Part shown: positions 62,168-64,000 of the stretch, piece by piece
Layout of the letters: every line of letters begins with the position of its first letter
Numbering within the stretch: position 1 is the first letter of the stretch
Source of the DNA: Paenibacillus sp. 32352
Lineage (GTDB): Bacteria; Bacillota; Bacilli; Paenibacillales; NBRC-103111
Assembly (NCBI RefSeq): GCF_002042965.1
Contig: NZ_MZNT01000006.1
Span: forward strand, 248,001 to 312,000
Length of the DNA: 64,000 nucleotides
Reading direction: 5' to 3'
Notes under the pieces: model-generated
What the model was told of the DNA's origin: nothing
Seen by the model: only the letters and a program-made list of their open reading frames with translations
Databases searched by the model: none
Translations under genes and position numbers: made by a program

Positions 62168-62752
62168 TTATATGGTCAACCCCTTTGCTATAATGGCTAT
62201 CGAAGCTTGCAGGTTATCATTTGGAGAAGCGGGTGCAATACTCTCTAACAGCAAACCGGCAACAAATTTCCCGTAATTGAACCTCATTAGCGTTAAGGCC
62301 TGGGTTTCCGGGTTGCCTTTGACTACTTTGCCTTGTTGCTGCATGACACGGAAATATTCGGTAACAATATTGAGAAATTTAGTAGCTTTATTGTGTAAGC
62401 TCAAGTGGATTTCAGGCATCGTTTTCCGTTCCAAGATGGAAATCAAATAAATTTTTTTGTTTCTGGCCAGTACATCGTGGTACAGCTCGCTGATCATCAA
62501 CAAATCTGTTTCGAGTTCGTACTTGAGATTTTGTTGGATGGTCTGCTCAATCGGCGAGGAGAACATATAATTATCGATAATGGCATCCAATATGGCTTTT
62601 TTGGAGCCAAACGTCCGAAATACAGTCATCTCGCTAACGGAAGCGGCAGCGGCGATTTCCTTAACGGTTACCGCCTTATACCCTTTCTCGGACATGAGAT
62701 CGATGGTGGACGACAATATTTTTTCAGCCGTGCTTTCCGTTCTGACACTCAA
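62168..62752 (-). CDS. TetR/AcrR-family repressor
   Basis: 194 residues from a TTG at 62752 with AGAGGGATATTC upstream. The frame is open to 62791, but that extension would lie on the operator at 62771-62790, so the TTG is preferred. HTH: STAEKILSSTIDLMSEKGYKAVTVKEIAAAASVSEMTVFRTFGSKKAILDAII. It presumably represses itself and the downstream MFS gene through the shared 20-bp operators. Confidence 0.9.
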   Translation of the reverse strand: MSVRTESTAEKILSSTIDLMSEKGYKAVTVKEIAAAASVSEMTVFRTFGSKKAILDAIIDNYMFSSPIEQTIQQNLKYELETDLLMISELYHDVLARNKKIYLISILERKTMPEIHLSLHNKATKFLNIVTEYFRVMQQQGKVVKGNPETQALTLMRFNYGKFVAGLLLESIAPASPNDNLQASIAIIAKGLTI

Positions 62753-62770
62753 GAATATCCCTCTTTTTCG

Positions 62771-62790
62771 ATAGTTATCGGTAACTAACA
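62771..62790. promoter_or_regulatory. TetR operator copy 3 (upstream of tetR)
   Basis: ATAGTTATCGGTAACTAACA, third copy of the operator pattern, 19 bp upstream of the preferred TetR start. Confidence 0.75.
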
Positions 62791-62995
62791 TTTTTTTATA
62801 ATTCTACATCTCTGAAAAGTGAATGTCAATCGTCCCATTGCCTATAAGATATCCAGTGACCTCCAAAGCGAAATGAGAAAACCTCTATCGAGGCCTTTCG
62901 AAGACGTGCGACCGCGTTTAGATGTAGGTTTTATCGCCAAATAGAATTTTCACATCCTATGACCTTGGTGTCTTATAAACTCTATTATGGTAAAA

Positions 62996-63056
62996 TAACC
63001 CCACAAAGTGGGGCCTTGGCTTCGATGCTGATTCAGGTACTTTGCGGGGAGCCCCG
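62996..63056 (+). other. Conserved structured intergenic element, copy B
   Basis: Hairpin CCCCAC-AAA-GTGGGG (62999-63013), CCTT, then core GGCTTCGATGCTGATTCAGG / TACTTTGC-GGGG-AGCCCCG (63018-63056). A TATTAT (62983-62988) lies just upstream, as a TATAAT does in copy A. It lies in the 380-bp gap between the TetR gene and the second SLH gene's 3' end. Confidence 0.5.
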
Positions 63057-63079
63057 AAATTTATAAACCCTGTAATAGT

Positions 63080-63121
63080 AAAAAACAACCATCGACGACA
63101 TGAAAGTCGTCAATGGTTGTT
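63080..63121 (-). terminator. Terminator of SLH gene 2
   Basis: Minus-strand AACAACCATTGACGAC pairs with GTCGTCGATGGTTGTT, then six T. It differs from its homologue at 41117-41160 at a few bases, with pairing kept or improved. Confidence 0.88.
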
Positions 63122-64000
63122 CGGTATAACTGTTTACTTATCGATTAAATCGGTCGTCTTAAGCATTCTTTCAATCAGCGCTGCCGCTTCCGCCCGCGTC
63201 ATGTTCTCTTGCGGCTTCAGCAGTTGACCTGCGCTGCCTTCGACAATGCCGGCGCGAATCATCCGCGCCACCGTCTCGCGCGCCCAATCGGACAGATTCG
63301 CCGCATCGCCATATACCGAAAGCGTAGCTTTGATCTCTGCTTGGCTCAAGGCCGCACTCTGCGGTCTAACCAGGTTGTAAGCCCGGGCGATCATCGCGAT
63401 CCCCTGCTCACGGGTGATCTGCTGGTCACCGCGGAACATACCGTCTTCGTAGCCTTCGACGATGCCGAATTCGCTGGCAACGGATACGCCATTATGATAC
63501 CAGGCGGTGGAAGCAACGTCATGGAACGCGTTCTGTGTTGCCTTCTGACCCATTAATCCCATTCCCGTTGCAGCCATCACTGCAAACTCCGAACGGTTGA
63601 TATTGCGATCCGGCGAGAAGTCATTGTTCCCCGTTCCGGCAAGAATGAGTCTGGCGGCTACATTATTAACCGTCATATGAGCCCAGTGGCTCTTCACATC
63701 ACTGAAGTCCTGAGGATTCCAAATGACGGAGTAATTTCCATGGCTGCGTAAATCCTGAATCCTAGCAAAATACCGGTTGCTGATCTTCGTAACGACAGTC
63801 GGTACATGATTCACCGTTCCATCCGGGTTCACGATCACTCCGGTCGTAATCCGGTTCGGGTCGATGCCTTCAGGAAGCGCAATATATCTCGGCGCATACC
63901 CGCCCAATTGCTCTGAACGGATAGTCTGCCCTGCGCGGGAGAAGGCCAAGTCGAGACTAACCGGATTCACCAGCAGCTCATAGCCGCCGTTCACTGCACG
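63081..64000 (-). repeat. Near-identical 920-bp direct repeat, copy 2
   Basis: Second copy of 41119-42038 in the same orientation, offset 21,962; runs off the window's right edge. Confidence 0.92.
63134..64000 (-). CDS. Large SLH-domain surface protein 2 (5' part outside window)
   Basis: C-terminal 288 or so residues, cut by the right edge. The visible protein is identical to the end of SLH protein 1: FSDVKSHWAHMTVN, FHDVASTAWYHNGVSVASEFGIVEGYEDGMF and NLSDWARETVARMIRAGIVEGS define three SLH domains, ending KTTDLIDK. It should anchor to the cell wall in the same way. Whether the rest of the protein matches protein 1 cannot be seen here. Confidence 0.92.
   Translation of the reverse strand, partial: RAVNGGYELLVNPVSLDLAFSRAGQTIRSEQLGGYAPRYIALPEGIDPNRITTGVIVNPDGTVNHVPTVVTKISNRYFARIQDLRSHGNYSVIWNPQDFSDVKSHWAHMTVNNVAARLILAGTGNNDFSPDRNINRSEFAVMAATGMGLMGQKATQNAFHDVASTAWYHNGVSVASEFGIVEGYEDGMFRGDQQITREQGIAMIARAYNLVRPQSAALSQAEIKATLSVYGDAANLSDWARETVARMIRAGIVEGSAGQLLKPQENMTRAEAAALIERMLKTTDLIDK

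Overview
The window looks like a chromosomal segment of a Paenibacillus-type bacterium (low-to-mid GC Gram-positive, Bacilli). Supporting signs are strong AGGAGG-type ribosome sites, several TTG starts, S-layer-homology (SLH) proteins, a copper-amine-oxidase-like stalk protein, a long AraC regulator with an extracellular sensor beside a lipoprotein sugar-binding gene, many one-component regulators, and U-run terminators after most transcription units. No rRNA, tRNA, CRISPR array, prophage or intact insertion sequence was seen.

Layout. 1-9 kb: a huge secreted pectinesterase (cut by the left edge, with the start of a pectate-lyase-like part), an orphan sugar-binding lipoprotein and its membrane AraC regulator; together they read as plant-polysaccharide use. 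9-24 kb: housekeeping and stress genes (FlxA-like coiled coil, uracil-DNA-glycosylase-like protein, darcynin, Crp/Fnr, MerR with two SRPBCC genes, a stalk protein, mqo, OsmC) plus two separate BlaI/M56-peptidase (BlaR1-like) pairs, each with a readable promoter and paired operators. 24-31 kb: a HigBA-like toxin-antitoxin pair, aquaporin, and divergent regulator/oxidoreductase pairs (LysR/MDR, HxlR/quinone reductase), then a sugar dehydrogenase. 31-38 kb: a three-gene cell-surface glycan operon (polyprenyl-phosphate sugar-1-P transferase, glycosyltransferase, UDP-galactopyranose-mutase-like flavoprotein) and an AraC/MFS pair. 38-45 kb: methyltransferase, sulfatase, and a 1312-residue SLH surface protein whose leader carries a clear class-I cyclic-di-GMP riboswitch, a terminator/antiterminator switch and a small upstream ORF. 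45-54 kb: an MmyB-type regulator/SDR pair bounded by a duplicated intergenic sequence, decayed gene pieces, the two-gene carboxynorspermidine (polyamine) operon, and a frameshifted MmyB-type regulator next to an orphan MFS tail. 54-64 kb: further regulator/enzyme pairs with visible palindromic operators, an ECF41-type sigma factor operon with a consensus-type self promoter, a TetR/MFS unit with three copies of one operator, and the 3' end of a second SLH gene nearly identical to the first.

The common theme is many small, self-contained regulatory modules, most with readable control DNA. The least explained items are a roughly 60-nt structured intergenic element present three times (4.8, 15.7 and 63.0 kb), a 44-nt hairpin element present twice downstream of terminators (41.0 and 51.4 kb), and the layered leader of the SLH gene. 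Protein identities come from motif recognition by eye; no database search was possible.
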